DNA of 64,000 nucleotides from Blattamonas nauphoetae (taxonomy: Eukaryota; Preaxostyla; Oxymonadida). The position numbers and the translations under genes are program-made. Below, one piece after another: positions 33,195 through 44,163 of the stretch (its first letter is position 1; each line of letters opens with the position of its first letter). The DNA is taken from positions 1 to 64,000 of the forward strand of contig JARBJD010000301.1 in assembly GCA_033064195.1 (NCBI GenBank), written 5' to 3'. The notes under the pieces are model-generated. The model was not told where the DNA came from. It saw only the letters and a list, made by a program, of their open reading frames with translations, and made no database searches.

Positions 33195-34082
33195 ATGATC
33201 TCACGTGTCTCGAACACCCTCGTTCAAACAACCAAATCACTCAGTGTATCCGAATGTGTGCTTCATTTTCCTTCTGATTCAATCTATTCTATCCTGCAGA
33301 TTCCTCAATATTCAAGAATTGGGAAGGCTCTTCTCAATTCACCAAGGGTTATGCCAAATCGCTCTTTGAACCGCTGACAAACATGATCCAGGAAAGAAGC
33401 AAACTTGGCGATACTCTACTGGACAAAGCTGTCCAACTATTGACGGAGATTACAGAGCAATATCCAATGGAATTCAGCGGTCACATCCTCTCTCAGATTA
33501 TCCAATCAAAAATGACTGCAGAACAGTTTCTGGATACTCTCTGCATAATTTTGCGAAATTCTTCTCGAAAGATGACACAAGAAACATTGCGTGTGATTGA
33601 ACAGAGTTACAAAATATCGAAACCAACTTTCTCGAAGAACTTAGTCGATGCTGGAATCTGCGCAGAACAATCGAGAAATGATATACACTCAAGTAATCAA
33701 ACCATTACAACAATATCTCTCTCATATTTTCAACCATCATTTTTCGAAAGTCGGAACTTATTACCAAGCAATGCTTCCGAAGCGCATCCTGCCAATCCTC
33801 AACATTGGGATACACCATCCTCTCACCTTGGAATTGGTTCTTGCATTGTCTATTCCAATGATCATCACACGAAACATCACAACCACGACCGTTGGATTTT
33901 GGATTCAGATTTCCCTCCAAAGTCTTTGTGAATCTTTCACCGCCTGGAAATCCATCAAAGGAAGCTCGAGAACTCAAGCCAAAGTGATCGAGCGTACATT
34001 GTCGTCAGAGGGATTCGAAGACGAAATTGATCCAGTCATGGACAAAAGTGGTCGGCAGGAAAAAGCTCAAAGTCTGGTGTGA
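33195..34082 (+). CDS. ARM-like paralogue family member I, with a probable frame break
   Basis: Exon 1 is 33195-33243 (MISRVSNTLVQ), with an intron at 33244-33299 (GTGTAT...TGCAG); exon 2 runs on from 33300 in phase (SSIFKNWEGS, FEPLTNMIQE, DKAVQLLTEI). About 33,660 the frame that matches the family (NREMIYTQVIKPLQQYLSHIF) changes by one base relative to the upstream part, so this copy is either broken or carries a base error. The NREMIxxxVIxPxxxY block matches the family's REMIFQKVVLPSS signature. Its start lies only 34 bases from the divergent start of the gene at 33160. Confidence 0.6.
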
Positions 34083-34479
34083 CGAATTGGGAAAGGAGTT
34101 CGATGCTGAAACTTCACATGTGTGGAGGTGACATGACATCGACACGCATCGAGGTTGGTAGACTTGTCTACAGTTTGTGGGTGAGAAATAGGGATGGGCA
34201 GTGGTCGGTCCGACTGCTCGTCGACCGACCGACTGCTTTTTTCTGTGATCGTGCCCTTTTTGGTAGAAATCATCTGTCAATCCACTGATATCGTTCGTTT
34301 CACTATTTCATTGCCATTTTCTCAAAAGTTTCTGGGAAACAGTGGGAAAACGTTCTCATTTCTTCAATTGGCTTTGTTTCTGACTCCTTGATTTTGAAAA
34401 AGGGATGATCACCTTGAAAAAAATACTGGACTGAAACAGATCAATTCTGAAGGAAAGAGAGTTGAGTGAAATGTGAAAA

Positions 34480-35792
34480 TGTCAACATTGTCTCACTCTC
34501 TTCATCTCTTTTGGCCTCTTCACCAGTTTCTGGGGCCGATCGAGGAAGTTGGGAGGAATGTGCGTTTGACTGTTCATTCTCTTCGTTCTCGTCCCCAAAC
34601 CCAGAAGCCATGACATGTGCATTGAATGACAGTGTGTCAATTGCGATTTGTGTCAGACGAGCGTGTGTTTGGAGTACACCAGTGAGGAATGCTTGTGGGA
34701 AGAAGAATCCAGGCAGAAGGAACGAAGGAGGCTCACCATGCTCGATCTAATCCTTGATGAACGAGATTCTGTTGAGAAGGTCCAACACCCACGAGGAGAG
34801 GGGCTTCAGTGATGGATAGGCAACATGACTCCAGATTTCGGGGACCTGGTTGACAAGGAAGGCTTGTGACATCATTTCGAGTTCAGAACTCATCACAACA
34901 ACACTGCACACGGCCGATTCAAGGTCGCTGAGAGAGGAATGGATGCGAACGAGGAGTTTGTTGAATCTCTCCGCTTCTTGGTGGAGACACTGCCAATGAA
35001 CATCTCCATGTTGGTTGAACCTGGTGTGGCTGCTGTCTTCTCTGCTGCTCGCTGGAGTCGCTCCTGGAGTTCTGATTGAAAAGAACGGATTCATTGGCTA
35101 TGTCGAATGTGATGTTGATTGGGATTCGATGTTTGAACGACTGGCACATGGTCAGGATCTGCTCGTCCTGTGTTCTTTCGAGATGTCTGTGGCGTTAGAA
35201 GTGGTTCTTTCTGTTGTTCTTCGTCTTCGGTTGGTTGGTCATCTTTGATTTCATTGTCGCCTTCTTCTCCTTCTTCCTGCTCCTCTTCTTCTTCCTCTTC
35301 CTCCTCATCATCTTTCTTCTTCTTCTGTCTCGAACTCACAGCAGACGCCTGAAGTTTAATCAGCGTGTTCAACACAAATTTCGTTTCCCTCTGTTGGTAA
35401 GTGATCGCAGCGTTCGGATGCAACCGGAACAGCGCTGGCGAGTATGTCGGCGGCAGCTTCTTCACAGCTTCCTGCATCTGTTCATGAGTACACTCCAAAT
35501 CAGGCATTTGATAGTCACCGTCGGGTGTGAGTGAGAAGTCTGGTTGGAGGAATTCGGGAGTGAAGAATGTCTTGAACAGGGCGTGGAGTGTTCGCATGTC
35601 CCACAAGTCTGTCACATGACCTCCATAGCTGATCTCGCAGACGACGTAGGAAAGGTCACCTGAGTGTGAAGCGTGAAATCGGCGAGTGTCAATGGTGCTG
35701 TCCACAATCAGTTCGGCTGGGAGAGAAGAGGAGAGAGGATGAGAGAGAGACGAGGTAGAGGGGTACTGTCGATTCGATTCTCTCTCCTCCAC
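34480..35792 (-). pseudogene. Captured dynein heavy-chain C-terminal fragment
   Basis: The minus-strand translation matches the C-terminal part of axonemal dynein heavy chains. Matching pieces are GDLSYVVCEISYGGHVTD and LWDMRTLHALFKTFFTPEF, LPPTYSPALFRLHPNAAITY, then in another frame [56 protein letters not shown] Glu/Lys-rich run (about 35,250-35,330) interrupts the match, the frame changes near 35,090, and a TAG replaces the usual Trp codon near 34,748. It lies wholly inside the hAT-like element and cannot make a working motor, so I call it a captured, decayed host gene piece. The parent gene is not in the window. Confidence 0.8.
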
Positions 35793-37418
35793 CAGCGGCA
35801 GGACAGTTGCATCCTAACTTCTTCCTTCTTGTCGCTCGTCCCGTCCATACAGCATCGAAGCGAGTTCGTCGTCGTCCTTGTTGAAGCCCAGTTCGTAGCT
35901 TCGATCCAGTGCGTTCTGCTACGGCTCTTGAATCCGGTCCCGAGCCTTCTTGTCGCTCACCCGATGCAAACGATATTCTGTTGTCGACAGCACATCTTAC
36001 ACGGCAGAAGTGCCGCTCGCTTGAAGTCGCGTGTGTGTCCCTTTCTGTGGCAGAAGCTGCTTTTGAGTTGCGAATGCACAGACTGCGTTCCTGCCCTCGT
36101 CAGGGAAGACGTGGAGGGAGTGTCGGGAAATCGTGCATGTCAAAGACCGTTCGCACCCCTACAAATCTTCCCCATCGGGGGTTGCATCGAGAAGATCAGC
36201 TCGCTATTGATCAACGAAGGTTCGAGCAGATCTCTCCAAAAATGCTTAAACATCACCTCTTCGACTTCCAGCGTGAGAATAGTCTTGTAGTAAAAGCAGG
36301 TTTCATCAGTTGGATCGGTGAAGCATTAAAATGATATATTGTCCTTCTCTCGATATTCCACGATAAGTGTTGGGGAGGTTGGAAGATAAATGGGTATCAT
36401 GAGCAAAACGGGAGTATAATCACCTGTGTCATCACTTTTTCAGATGCGTCAAGATCAGTATCATTGAAAGCCCTACACAGCATTCAAACAGAAGTGCCCG
36501 CTTAATATATGTCCCTCCCTGGAAAGATGGCGCGGTAGCAATCCATTGGCGGAGAAATTTCTCGTTCTCGTCTGTGAAAAGTTGCGCGTGTTTCCGACGA
36601 ACAGGATCTCACATGGATTGTGTGATAATGAACTCCTACCGATTCTCACATGCATGGAGTGCTTGTCGTATTCGTGTCCAGAAAGGATTCATGATTCGTG
36701 ATGCTGTCTGTGGCAACACATTGCCGCCAATCGAATGGAATCCAAATAGCGAAATCCCAGACACGGATCCGAATCTGAGGAACTTCTGAATCATATTGTG
36801 AGAGCAGCCTCGAGTGCTACAACAGATCAAGAATCATCAAAAGAGGAAAAGGAATGAATTGAGAAATTGATGTCAGGAAGTGAAAAGATATGGAAAAGAA
36901 GGCAGACGAAGACAGAATACAAATGAAGGTGAGAACAGACTCAAGGGGGAGAGGTACATGAGGTATGATAAAGTCGATGGAGAAGATAATTTCGTTTCTT
37001 GGTGGTAATGTGGTTCAAGAATCCTGTCGAGAGAACAAATCTCGAAAATGAGAAGAAAACAAACTTTGTTGAAGATACGTAAAGGGTTGTTGATAATGGT
37101 GAGAATTATGTCTTGTTCTGATTCGTCAGTGGGACGACTGGTTTCACGGAGGAGATCCTGTGATAAAGTGACGGTTAAGTCATGAGAAGAAAAAGAAAAC
37201 CATTGTTCTATTATCTAAATCCATTGAAGTGCAGTCAGAACAAAGTTGAAGAGTCGGTGTCGGTCGGACAGGCCGACTTTTTGTCCGATGTTGGGGAAGG
37301 ACAGACCGACTCAGAGACTCTTGATCTACGACCTCTGAAACACTAATTTTGTGAAAAATGAGATGAACTAATTACAGCGATGCTGTGAATCAAAAATGAG
37401 AAAAAGAGAATAATAAAG

Positions 37419-37490
37419 TGACTCTGGCGGGATTCGATCCTGGGTCCGGGGAGCAAAAAGCTCCCATGCTACCACTCGACTAAAGGGCAG
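37419..37490 (-). tRNA. tRNA-like sequence (degenerate), inside the hAT-like element
   Basis: On the minus strand a 72-nt stretch has a good Pol III A box (TAGTCGAGTGG) and B box (GGATCGAATCC). It also has a perfect anticodon stem, GGGAG...CTCCC, around a CTTTTTG loop (TTT in the anticodon place). The acceptor and T stems pair poorly, so it is probably a pseudo-tRNA or tRNA-derived piece rather than a working gene. Confidence 0.4.
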
Positions 37491-37573
37491 TTGAAAAAAG
37501 TCGCCGACTCTTTTATTTTTAGGGACTGGACTCGATGTTTTCAGACCGACCACTGCCCATGCCTAGTGAGAAA

Positions 37574-38244
37574 TGCGAACCTTTCCACTGTAGAAGTTTT
37601 TTTGCGAATGTTCGCTTTTTCTTGCGGAAGAGTCGGAGGATCTCGTTTATTTCGGCAAAAATGATCTAATCTCTTCACAACCTGTCACTGTGTGAAAAAT
37701 GGTCGATTGTGGTTGAGCACATATTTTCGTCACTTTTTTTCAGACTCTTCGTTCTTCTGTATCTCCACTACGAAACAACCGTTCGCTCTGGTTTTCTCGC
37801 CACAATGTTCTTTTTGGATGATGAAGTGTCCGACTAAACAAAAACGAAATCTCACCACTCAGTGTTTCTGGACAGGAAAACCGAAAACTTTTGTCCATGA
37901 CTGATCAATATCAACATTTTTACACGGAGTGTTGGACTGGATCGTCGATAAGGATTTACATGTCCTCTCTCTCACAGTTGTCTGGACAGAATTCGCCTGT
38001 CGAAAAGTTCACTTATTGATTTCCACGTTTTTTGGGTGACTACCATCGTTTCCACCTAAAAGTTCCATATCATTTGAATAGTGACGTCAATTAACTTGAT
38101 TTTGCATTTTTTTTCTCTGAAAGTTTGATGGGTAATCGACAGCTTCGATGATTAGATGATTTCAACGCTGATTGAAGAAAACAATGTTGATCAGAGAAAA
38201 CGTGAGGTTATGGTTCGTAAAAATCTTAATCTCCGAAGACAACA
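37574..38244. other. Intergenic stretch, no gene seen
   Basis: A/T-rich sequence between the hAT-like element and the flavodoxin/ferredoxin gene. Short open frames such as 37,692-37,904 lack any recognisable composition. The last 60 bases before 38,245 probably contain the start region of the downstream gene. Confidence 0.5.
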
Positions 38245-39162
38245 ATGAAAGTAGTCCTGCTTTATTTCTCGACAACCGGAAATACTAAACACGTTGCCCT
38301 GGGCATCCAAAAAGCGCTGGAAGGAGCTGGCCACACGGTCGCTCTTCACGACGGTTTTGCGATGCTGAAGGAGTATGTGGCTCTCGGGGAATCTTCCGTG
38401 ACGCCTCTGACGGAGAAGTACCAGGCAGACGTGGTGGAGGCCGAAGTGGTTGGGATCGGAGCGTATGTTTCGTAGTACACGATCCCAGACGGGTTCATGA
38501 AGATTCTGAACGAGCGGAACAGTCCCTCATCGATCTTTGCGAAGATGAAGTACTATTTCGCTTACACCACCTTTGGGAACGAGCCAGGGAACGCCCTCGA
38601 ATTCGCGGCGACACAGCTGTCGTTGAGGAACAAGGACGCCAAATATATTGGTGGCGTGTTCCTCCAATATCCCGAAAATGCGGTTCCTCTGCAATCGCCT
38701 CGAGGGACATACGATGCGGAGCGGCCGGACCAGAAGAAGAAGGAAGAAGACTTCATTGCGATGCTTGTGTCCCGACTGGAGAAAGGAGAGCCAGCTGAAA
38801 TGCACGAAATTGTGACGGAGACAGTTCATCCGGAAGAAAACAAGAATTCGGTGCTGTTTGGACCGATTGTGATCGATCCTTCGAAATGCATTGGATGCTA
38901 CTCGTGTGTGTCCCACTGTGCCTACAACGCGATGACAAAGCCAGAAGCAGGCGGAGCAGTGAAGATTCCGTCGTGGAATGCAGACAGGTGCTGTACTTGC
39001 GGTGCGTGCTTCAACTTCTGTCCCGTCCGTGCAATTGAGATTCCTGGAGGGAACTCGTCGGAACGTGAACAATATTTCTTCGGTCGGTCGAAGGCAGGCC
39101 TGAAAGAGATTCCTGTGCTTCCGCGGGGGCAGGTCGCGTCTCGTCTGACGATCCCACACTAA
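38245..39162 (+). CDS. EFR1-type flavodoxin plus 2[4Fe-4S] ferredoxin fusion, with an in-frame TAG
   Basis: The N-terminal 160 residues are flavodoxin-like, beginning MKVVLLYFSTTGNTKHVA with the FMN phosphate loop STTGNT. The C-terminal part has two ferredoxin clusters, CIGCYSCVSHC and CCTCGACFNFC, each followed by a conserved Cys-Pro or Cys-Ala turn. This is the build of EFR1-type electron carriers of anaerobic bacteria and some anaerobic protists, probably handling low-potential electrons. The gene has no visible intron and is G/C richer than its surroundings, which suggests bacterial origin by lateral transfer. One in-frame TAG (38473-38475) lies between GIGAYVS and YTIPDGF, with both sides otherwise intact. 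It is a fresh null allele, a base error, or a readthrough site. Confidence 0.78.
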
Positions 39163-39649
39163 AGTCACAGCATCCAAGTGTCCTCAAGATGTTTATCCAT
39201 GCATTGATCAGTTTTAACTATTTTGTTGTTGGTATTGACGCTAGCACATGTTTTGTGTGCTAGATGAGCGCCTCATGATCTTGATTCATTCGTGTCTTTT
39301 CTGAAACAGAGGACAACACGAAATGCGAAGGAAAGAGGCTAGTGACCAAGAAGAAGTAGTATCTTGGATAACAGTGTTGGAATATGATGAATGACCACGA
39401 CTATCATGAAACAGGACGCCTCCCCAAGGATAATGTGCTCTCATTCATTATATCCTCATTTTCCATTTTCAGTAGATTGCTCTCCTTTCTTCAATTGGAA
39501 CGATCAAAAAATGGAGTCTGATTCCGAAAAAAACCGTTGGTCGTTCAACACTGAGCATGAGAGAAAGGCTGGTCAGTACTCTTCAAAACGGAAGAAGATG
39601 AATGCGGACAAAGGTGTGCCCTTCTCTGTCTCCATCCATCTCGTCATTC
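39163..39649. other. Intergenic stretch, no gene seen
   Basis: This stretch lies between two convergent genes. An open frame at 39,391-39,675 on the plus strand overlaps the end of the minus-strand ARM-like gene and has no support. Confidence 0.5.
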
Positions 39650-41639
39650 TCACTCTCCACTTCCACTTAATTTAGTGTACAAACGCATCGATAACGATTT
39701 GATGCTGGCAGAAGTGCCAACTTGAGGGTGGTTCGACATTTTCTGTTCGAGAACATCTTCAATGCCATGCCTTCGCAGCACTCTTGAGAGATCTTTCGAT
39801 CCGGGGTGACATTTTTGGGTATGCCCTTGTGAGAGTGATATAGATCTGTCGAGCCTGTCTAGAATCATATGTTCAAAGTGATCGAACTCCAAATACAAGA
39901 GAATCGAAATTAATCCTTGTGGGACGGCAGATGTGGCAAGAGATCGCATTGTGGGAGGATGATGGACAGCTATTTCGAACAGATGAATGATGACATCCTT
40001 TTCGATTATTCGAAATGTCAAGAACGAGATTGGGATGACATTGCGAAAGATGTGGCTCACAAATTGACTGCAGGGAACAATAACATTGCTACAAATCGTT
40101 TCTTGAATTTTTGGGACTGATTCCGGGACACGAAGCTCGTGCAGTTTGCGTATTCCAGATTGTGTTCCACATTGAACGGCACAGTGCCATATTGACAACA
40201 ACGAGAAGAAGAGGTCAAAGCTACCTTGAATTGGCAAAATGTGGGGCATGGGTTCGGCACGTATGGCAAAGTTCGGAATGTATGTCTTTTTTGTTTTTCA
40301 AGCTGCGTAGAAGAGTCCAAAATGCCAAAATTCCACTTTAGAGTGAACAGGGCCCCGATGCATTAGATGATGGAATTTCAACATCCATTGATTTGTATTC
40401 AGAGAAAGAAAGTACAAACCAGGCTGATCCAAGTTTGTCATTTTTTTTGAATATATGATTCGATGTTGACACCCAACGTCAAGTTATCACATCTAAATGA
40501 TCCATAAAAGAAGAATCTGGATGAAATGAATGGATATCGTGATGGGGAAGAAAAAATTGTGACAATTGTGCGGAGAGTGATGATCTGACTTTTCTGTCTC
40601 ATTTCAGCTCCTATTCATCCAATATTTCTGAAACACCATTAAAATAGATTTTTGAGGGCGATACAATATGATAAAACGTGATGTGCAACCTACTCGAGAA
40701 AGAATCCCATTCCTTTTTTCTTTTAAGAATCTGCCATCGTTACTTCATAAATCTCAAATTTCTACCGAATTAACCACTCATTGATCTCTTATTAATCAGA
40801 TTTTCATAATTTGAACAACAAAGATGACCACAAACAAAAAGGAGGGGAATCTTCAAAGTCAATGATGTGGCCCAGATCGGGGTTTCCACTCACTTTGAAC
40901 ACCTTTAACATGGTCATTCTGTACCAATCCGTTCGATTAGTTCACATTCACATCACATTCATTGATTTATCTCTCCTTTTTTGAGAAAAGTGTGATTAAA
41001 TCAACGGATCAATGGGAAAAAACGAAAAAAGTCGACTTGACACTCTTCCCGACACTTGGTCAGTCGTTGGACACTCGTGCCATACATACCGAACCTTGCC
41101 ATACATACCGAACTTATGCCATACAAACCGAACTTTACCATACATACCGAACCCATGCCAAATGTGGGATTTGAGTGAAGTCATCAGTTGACCGATGTAA
41201 CCTTTTTTGAGGAAGGAGAACTGGTCAACTGAAGGAGCACTGATATACCAGTCAGTGAAGAGATGGAAGGCGGTTCTTGCGATATCCGCGGATGGACAGC
41301 CCATAAGCATCCGTAAATGGGGCACAAATAAGATGAGCTTGTTTTCGTCGTGGGGGAACAGCCGAACATGGAGATTAGATGTAATCTTGAGTTGATAAGA
41401 GCGGAGGAATTCCAAAAATTTGACTGCTTTCTGTTGTTGTGTCTTGTTTAACACACGGCCATCCTTCATCATTGTGACAAGTGACTGCATAATCGGCGTG
41501 AATTCTTCGATTGATTTTGGTTTCTGTTCGTCCCAATCCAAGAAAGGTTTGTAAACTGTTGATTAATGAAGCAAAACTAAAATAGAATGTACTACGGACT
41601 TTTACGAAGATGATCGGATTTCGACTGTGAAGATCCCAT
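39650..41639 (-). CDS. ARM-like paralogue family member A, interrupted by a TIR element
   Basis: Exon 1 is 41639-41600 (MGSSQSKSDHLRK, 40 nt), with a 44-nt intron (GTCCGT...ACAG). Exon 2 starts at 41555 (YKPFLDWDEQKPKS) and continues to 41160; after the transposon at 40245-41159 it resumes at 40236 and ends at 39650. One copy of the 8-bp target duplication keeps the frame in phase across the insertion (LMTSLKSH / LPIQGSFD). Exon 1 has the same length and phase as in members B and D. The MGSSQS start is a classical N-myristoylation context, so membrane tethering is likely. The body is helical-repeat like; function unknown. Confidence 0.7.
40245..41159. mobile_element. hAT-like non-autonomous element, 915 bp, in an exon
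   Basis: Inverted ends of about 40 bp start GGCATGGGTTCGG at both sides. They are built from repeated CATACATACCGAAC-type words, with at least three copies at the right end. A perfect 8-bp target-site duplication, AAATGTGG, flanks it (40237-40244 and 41160-41167). No coding frame inside is convincing. It interrupts exon 2 of the ARM-like gene on the minus strand. The outermost bases match those of the element at 54161-54737, so the two probably belong to one group. Confidence 0.87.
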
Positions 41640-41722
41640 TTAAATTCAAAGGTATTCTGTCAATCGCGGAGATCCAACCCATAACGAGTGTGTTCACATC
41701 GTTTCGTCTTTCAAGCAAAATA

Positions 41723-43566
41723 ATGAGCCAACCAGGCCAATTTATTCTTCAAGATCGCCCCTACTACAAACCCAAGAAGAATGTGGTCTTGAAAAGTCTG
41801 CTACCTGCCATTAAGCTTTCTTTCCTCACAAACGCCAACTCCTTTGCTCAATCATCCTGGCCATCGTTGGAAGTGCGATGACAATTGCAGGCATCATCTT
41901 TATGGTCCTTGTCACGGAACCTTTCATTGTGGGAATTGTCTCTTCTCTTTCTTTGTCACCATCTTTCTCACCACAGGCGTTAATCATCTTCGGAGTATTT
42001 TTTGGACTCGCGTTTCAAGTATCTCTCTTCTGTTTTCGGTTCTTCACTCCATTCTGCAGTGTGCTGCCTGTCGTTTTGCTGTCGTTTACACGATGGAGCT
42101 GGACTGTCAAAACGATCGATTTTTTTTGGATGTAGGTGGAAACTGTTGTGCGACGATATGCTCGAATCTCAGTCGTCATGATGAAATCCCACTTGAAGAC
42201 ATTTATGGTCTCTTTGTGGCTGGATGGAAGACCATGGCGACACCCAAAATCAGATCTGACGCCTTCGATGCCAACGGTGATTATCACCCCATTCCCGACC
42301 TCCCAAAGAAGCCAACATATCTTGTTCGAGTCGTCTACGGCCAACCAATCGTATTCTTCATCCGTCACATCACCATATTCATCCTTTCCATCTTTCCTTT
42401 CAGCCTCAACGACTCCAAGCTTATAGGGGGTGAACTAATTCTGTCCCCGCAGGTTTTCTCTGTATCGAAGGTGTGACCAGCACTGATTTTTTCATCAATG
42501 TCTTACACATAGCCAATTCATGTTTATGTCAGAATTTTCTATTTTTTGTGCTATAGATCTCTCAATTCAGACATTTCTGATTGTGATTTACGAATATTTT
42601 CTTCTGTGTGAAACTTCGACAGAAATACATTAACTATAGGAGTTCTTTTCAACTCTTTTCTCGTGATGTGCTCTAAAAAATGCACATAAAGAGCTCCATT
42701 CACGGTGGTCGTGGAAAAAAGAAAAGTCGATCTCTTTTCGTTCGAAGGTTGGTATAGCGTGGTCGATCATAAATATCACGTAGGAGGCCTTCTTATAATC
42801 TGAAAAAGTCCTGAAATAAGAAAATGAGACTTGAATCGAAGCCACTGTCAAGATCCACGACAATGGGGATGAAAACTCTAACCACGGTAGAAATTTCAAT
42901 CTTCCATTGAAACGTGTATTTCTTCACTATTATCCAGAAATGAAAACTGATTTTGATAAAAGAAAATCGCAATACCTTTTCCTGAGGATCGAAAGAGATA
43001 GTGAACGAGAGGACATATGATTTCATTGAAATCGATTGTCTACAAAAAAATTGTCAAATTCTATGCATTTTGAGAGCAATTATTTGAATAATGATGAGGA
43101 TAGACATCTAGGAATCTGTCCTGTCATCCATTGCATGGATCCTCCATTTGACTTTAATAGGATTGATCTTCGTTCGTTATTCACAAATTCGAGTTTTTTG
43201 AATCTCGATGAATCCGTTTGATCAACATTCTTTCCTGGAAAAGTGAGAATTGAAAGAGAATTGTCTGTCTGAGATCTCATTTTTCCTGAAAGTATCGAAT
43301 TAAGTCGTAATGATGTAAAATGAAAACAATAATCGATGTACCGACTATGTGTAAGCTTTATACTTGTATTGTTTGTTGCATCCCTTCCCTACATATTGAG
43401 AAAGTTGGAGGGGACATAATTAGTTCACCCCCTATATCCTCAGTCGCAATATCCTCCACAACAAGTCCATCAGCCACCAGACACACTTCCCAGTGATGGT
43501 GCTCACTCTTTCCCGGCTGAACTGCCTGCAGACCCTGGTATCAGTGATGAGAAGAGAATATCATGA
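41723..43566 (+). CDS. Small membrane protein with Pro/Gln-rich tail, interrupted by a TA-flanked element
   Basis: The likely start is 41723 (MSQPGQFILQDRPYYKPKKN). Two hydrophobic helices follow (SIILAIVGSAMTIAGIIFMVL and ALIIFGVFFGLAF), an arrangement seen in two-helix TMEM134/TMEM230-type proteins, though I cannot confirm the family. Introns supported by phase are 42019-42059 (41 nt) and 42351-42403 (53 nt); a 39-nt one probably precedes ALIIFGV. The last exon (PQRLQAYPQSQYPPQQ) begins at 42404, is cut by the element at 42424-43434, and resumes in phase at 43437, ending in TGA at 43564-43566. The join near 41,800 needs a one-frame shift: a 20-nt GT-AG gap would fit but is doubtful. Confidence 0.55.
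42424..43434. mobile_element. TA-flanked TIR element, 1.0 kb, non-autonomous, in an exon
   Basis: The inverted ends start TAGGGGGTGAACTAATT, matching over about 25 bp with one mismatch, and are flanked by TA on both sides (42422-42423, 43435-43436). The TA duplication fits Tc1/mariner-like or piggyBac-like targeting, but the end sequence does not tell me which. There is no convincing coding frame. Leaving out the element and one TA joins the host exon in an open Pro/Gln-rich frame. Confidence 0.8.
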
Positions 43567-44163
43567 CGGAAATATTTTCCACTTTTTTTTCTTGGATCGC
43601 TTCAAACGATCCATCTTTATTTTTGGCAACGATGATCCTCTCCAAATATGTATTCTGAGAGATGATTGCTCTGTTTGTATCAAAGAAAGATCAATGGCGA
43701 GAACGAGGTGAAACGAGATTCAAGAATCTTGTGCTGTGATTGAGAGTTGAGATAAGCAGCGTCGTCGGGATAAAATGGAAAAAGACTCGAACACGATGAG
43801 AACGATACAGTCAACATTAAAAGTGAAGCAAAGACGATAATCTGGAAAATAATTGGAGAAAAATGTGAGCATCATTGAAGTCAAGGGAATAAGTGGCCCA
43901 GATAGACAATTGAGATCGATCGATACGTGAGAAGCGATTTCCATCGTCTATCTTGGATAATAAAATAGAATATAGTGCGGATCAGAAATCATCAGAAATG
44001 AACATCCCTCTGCCCCACCGCTGACCAATGAAAACATCCGAATTGACACCTTTTCAACAATTGTGATCGGTTTTCACTTTTTCATCTTTCATTCATCCCA
44101 ATAGCTCCTCCATCTTCGCCACAAAACCAATCGACCGCTGGTTCTCTCTCTTCAGACATCTCG
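43567..44163. other. Intergenic stretch, no gene seen
   Basis: No supportable gene. Sequence directly before 44,164 ends in a pyrimidine-rich CTCTTCAG that could be a splice acceptor, so the next gene may have an earlier exon here. Confidence 0.45.

Larger units (their letters stand above)
34189..37565. mobile_element. hAT-like DNA transposon, 3.4 kb, carrying host gene pieces
   Basis: The ends are inverted repeats of about 22 bp, TAGGGATGGGCAGTGGTCGG and TAGGCATGGGCAGTGGTCGG. They are flanked by a perfect 8-bp target-site duplication, GTGAGAAA (34181-34188 and 37566-37573). TAGGG ends plus an 8-bp duplication fit hAT. GTCGGTC words repeat near both ends (34,205-34,240; 37,256-37,315). I see no transposase; instead the left half holds a dynein heavy-chain fragment on the minus strand and the right part a tRNA-like sequence. 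It is therefore a non-autonomous, gene-capturing element. It inserted about 100 bp downstream of the ARM-like gene that ends at 34,082. Confidence 0.88.

Noticed and set aside
38473-38475. TAG read as glutamine throughout (alternative code)
   Set aside because: Several frames end naturally at TAA or TAG with no similarity beyond, and ordinary genes here contain no other internal TAA or TAG at conserved positions. The dynein TAG replaces a Trp, not a Gln, codon.
41795-41814. A 20-nt intron in the small membrane-protein gene
   Set aside because: It would fix the frame, but the donor GTCTGC is unlike the others and such a size is not otherwise seen; a frameshift or another start is equally likely.
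42630-43221. Genes inside the TA-flanked element
   Set aside because: The frames are short, overlap on both strands, and have no composition or motif support.
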